Source: Maridesulfovibrio sp.
GTDB lineage: Bacteria > Desulfobacterota > Desulfovibrionia > Desulfovibrionales > Desulfovibrionaceae
Reading direction: 5' to 3'
NCBI RefSeq assembly: GCF_963678865.1
Contig: NZ_OY787459.1
Span: 1,454,501-1,518,500, forward strand
Length of the DNA stretch: 64,000 bases
A model generated the notes under the pieces. The model saw only the letters and a program-made list of their open reading frames with translations, searched no databases and was not told the origin of the DNA. Shown here piece by piece: positions 62,117 through 64,000 of the stretch. The first letter of the stretch is position 1. Every line of letters begins with the position of its first letter. The translations under genes were made by a program, and so were the position numbers.

Positions 62117-62899
62117 TTACCTTTTAACGTTAATTGCAGTCTGAAGCATGGAGTCGGAAGTAGTAATGGCTTTGGAGTTGGTCTCGTAAGCCCTTTGCCC
62201 GACAATAAGTCCGACCATTTCATCAACCAGCTCAACGTTGGAACCTTCAAGGTAACCCTGAGCAAGGGTACCGAAATTATCTTCTCCCGGAGTACCCTGA
62301 ATAGCGGCACCGGAGGCCTCGGTTGCCAGGTAAAGGTTCTTACCGACAGCATTCAGTCCGGCCTCGTTAATAAAATCGTAAATTGTGATATCCGCACTGG
62401 AAAGCTCAGTTCCGTTCTTGTCAAGAGCGGCAATATGCCCGTCTTCGGAAACAACTACGTTCACAGCTTCGGTGGGCACGGTGAATTCCGGCTGCAGAGG
62501 ATAACCGTTTGAGGTTACCAGGCGCCCATCACTATCGAGCTTAAAAGCACCGGAGCGGGTGTATGCATCTTCGCCGTTACGGTCCACAAGAAAGAAACCA
62601 TTGCCCTCAATGGCAATATCAAGCGAGTTGCCGGTACTTTCAAAAGAGCCCTGACTGAAGAATTTATGAATACTGACCTCTTTGACGCCCATACCGACCT
62701 GCATACCTGTGGGCAGCCTGTTACCGCCTTCGGTTTCAGAACCGGCTATTCTCATAGTCTGATACATGAGGTCTTCGAATTCGACCCTGCTTTTTTTGAA
62801 CCCTTGAGTGTTCACGTTGGCAAGGTTGTTGGAAAGAACATCGATGTGAGTCTGCTGGGCAACCATCCCTGTGGCCGCGGTCCAGAGTGAACGCATCAT
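62117..62899 (-). CDS. flgG: Distal rod protein FlgG
   Basis: This is a 260-residue protein of normal length: MMRSLWTAATGMVAQQTHIDVLSNNLANVNTQGFKKSRVEFEDLMYQ, the DYFVVEGNGF-type block (DIAIEGNGFFLVDR) and the C-terminal NVELVDEMVGLIVGQRAYETNSKAITTSDSMLQTAINVKR. It builds the distal rod. 24 bases after flgF. Confidence 0.97.
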   Translation of the reverse strand: MMRSLWTAATGMVAQQTHIDVLSNNLANVNTQGFKKSRVEFEDLMYQTMRIAGSETEGGNRLPTGMQVGMGVKEVSIHKFFSQGSFESTGNSLDIAIEGNGFFLVDRNGEDAYTRSGAFKLDSDGRLVTSNGYPLQPEFTVPTEAVNVVVSEDGHIAALDKNGTELSSADITIYDFINEAGLNAVGKNLYLATEASGAAIQGTPGEDNFGTLAQGYLEGSNVELVDEMVGLIVGQRAYETNSKAITTSDSMLQTAINVKR

Positions 62900-62923
62900 A
62901 ATTTTATCCCCCTAAGTTATGAA

Positions 62924-63691
62924 TTATCCCGATACACGACCAACCTGCTGGATAACCTTCTGGTCAAGCTGATCAGTGCTGCTAATCATTTTCTGATACA
63001 TTTCAAAGCTGCGCTGACATTCGATCATCGCAACCATTTCGTTAACTACTTCAACATTGGATTTTTCAATGTAGCCCTGTACGACCTCGCCCTCTGCGGG
63101 AACCTCAGTCCCTTCGTTTACGAAAAGGTTTTCTCCGTTTTTTTTCAAATCGCGGACATCCGACGGCTGTACAAAATCCAACCTGCCGACTTCCTGACCG
63201 TCAGCAAAGATCACGCCTTCACCGTCAACAGAAACCCTTGAGCGAGGAGGAAGAGTAACTTCACCGCCGTTGGCCATAACCGGATACCCCTGCTCGGTAA
63301 CAAGGACACCCTCTGAGGAAAGGGTAAAGACACCGTTTCTGGTGAGATAAGTACCGTCATCTTTCTGGACTTTAAAAAAACCGTCCCCGCGAATAGCGAG
63401 ATCAAGCTGGTTTCCGGTCTTCTGAAAGGACCCCTGCGCCATATCGATAACCTCTTCAGAGAGTCTGGGGCGAGCCATAATCTTTGGTTCCGGAAGCAGA
63501 TCCTTATCCCTGAGATATGGTTTTGCGTCGGCCACATAATCATGGGCGAAGCGGACAAACGTATCTTGAAAGGCACAATTGTCACGTTTAAAGCCGGTAG
63601 TATTGACGTTCGCCAAATTATTGGCACTGATATCAATCCGGTGTTCGTTGGACATGGCCCCGAAAAGGGCACTGAATATACTGGATCGCAT
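62924..63691 (-). CDS. flgF: Proximal rod protein FlgF
   Basis: The ATG at 63691 (MRSSIFSALFGAMSNEHRIDISANNLANVNTTGFKRD) follows AGGAG by seven bases; the frame runs on to 63817. The 255-residue protein has the rod-protein N- and C-terminal coiled ends (NVEVVNEMVAMIECQRSFEMYQKMISSTDQLDQKVIQQVGRVSG). FlgF rather than FlgG is inferred from order and from flgG next to it. Confidence 0.9.
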   Translation of the reverse strand: MRSSIFSALFGAMSNEHRIDISANNLANVNTTGFKRDNCAFQDTFVRFAHDYVADAKPYLRDKDLLPEPKIMARPRLSEEVIDMAQGSFQKTGNQLDLAIRGDGFFKVQKDDGTYLTRNGVFTLSSEGVLVTEQGYPVMANGGEVTLPPRSRVSVDGEGVIFADGQEVGRLDFVQPSDVRDLKKNGENLFVNEGTEVPAEGEVVQGYIEKSNVEVVNEMVAMIECQRSFEMYQKMISSTDQLDQKVIQQVGRVSG

Positions 63692-63770
63692 GTCTTTTCT
63701 CCTGAAAGAGGATTTACTTCGCATCAGTTGTTGCCACAGACATTGCAAAGTACAGGCCAAAAACAAACAT

Positions 63771-63808
63771 GCAAAAAAAATCCCGGCCAAACAAAAGCTT
63801 GACCGGGA
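63771..63808 (-). terminator. Terminator before flgF
   Basis: A 10-bp stem (TCCCGGCCAA with TTGACCGGGA, one mismatch) and an eight-T tract on the minus strand, ending the partial gene at the window edge. Confidence 0.85.
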
Positions 63809-63834
63809 CATATTCAATTAAGGGGGGATAATTA

Positions 63835-64000
63835 TCAGGCGGAACTATGTACAACAACTCCGACTCTCAACTCGGGAACAATTCCCTGAGTTGCATCCGG
63901 AGTGAGGAAACCCATGGTAGCATCCTCAACCTCAAAGACCACAGTAGCATCCACACTGCGCACTCCCTGAGTTGCGGGAGACACAACCACATGCCCCGCC
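63835..64000 (-). CDS. C-terminal end of an unknown protein, cut by the window
   Basis: The last 54 codons of a minus-strand gene, ending HSSA and TGA at 63835. The visible part is small-residue and Val/Asp rich and contains two related pieces, SPATQGV and TPDATQGIV. No family is recognisable. A terminator separates it from flgF. Confidence 0.6.
   Translation of the reverse strand, partial: AGHVVVSPATQGVRSVDATVVFEVEDATMGFLTPDATQGIVPELRVGVVVHSSA

Noticed and set aside
1..64000. CRISPR arrays or rRNA genes.
   Set aside because: No regularly spaced repeats and no rRNA-like sequence seen anywhere.

Overview
The window looks like chromosome from a marine, motile sulfate-reducing deltaproteobacterium of the Desulfovibrio/Maridesulfovibrio type. 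This is an inference from gene content: a complete qrcABCD quinone-reductase operon, and a flagellar block ordered flgF-G-A-H-I-J-N-K-L-csrA-fliW with flgM and a small partner gene on the other strand. Much of the rest is compact housekeeping DNA with Shine-Dalgarno sites of the GGAGG type.

Layout. 1-8.3 kb: the end of an MscS/MscK-type channel, an APC-like permease, an RsbV/RsbW-like anti-anti-sigma and kinase pair, a large ABC exporter with a split ATPase domain followed by a cyclic-nucleotide-binding protein, and a secreted hypothetical protein. 8.6-13.4 kb: qrcDCBA (minus strand). 13.5-20.1 kb: rfbC, cvpA, mazG, a small gene behind a sigma-28-like promoter, a sulfatase-fold/glycosyltransferase fusion and a GT4 glycosyltransferase. 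20.5-28.7 kb: hybrid histidine kinase, polytopic membrane protein, SLC13-type transporter, Hsp20 and a tiny zinc-ribbon protein. 28.7-29.9 kb: an IS481-type insertion sequence.

30.2-42.46 kb: a mobilizable genomic island in the 3' end of tRNA-Ser(UGA). It is bounded by an exact 15-bp direct repeat. It carries a tyrosine integrase beside the tRNA, an AlpA-like regulator, a ribbon-helix-helix protein, a TrwB/TraD coupling protein and a MobF relaxase, but no type IV secretion genes. Its cargo is one tightly packed minus-strand run: CapV-like patatin phospholipase, CD-NTase, a stand-alone E2-like protein with a C-terminal SEC-C zinc motif, a radical SAM/SPASM enzyme, and a 69-residue protein. The first three genes form a short type II CBASS anti-phage system. 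The radical SAM enzyme and its coupled small protein have no CBASS role that I know of and are the best candidate here for something undescribed.

42.4-51.9 kb: tRNA-Ser(UGA), a NarL-type regulator, tRNA-Ser(GCU), der, mtnA, gatB, mltA, a DUF89/ARMT1-like protein and nadK. 52-64 kb: the flagellar hook, rod, ring and junction genes with post-transcriptional (CsrA/FliW) and sigma-28 (FlgM) control, ending in a gene cut by the window edge. At least three related intergenic hairpin repeats lie near gatB/mltA and flgG/flgA.
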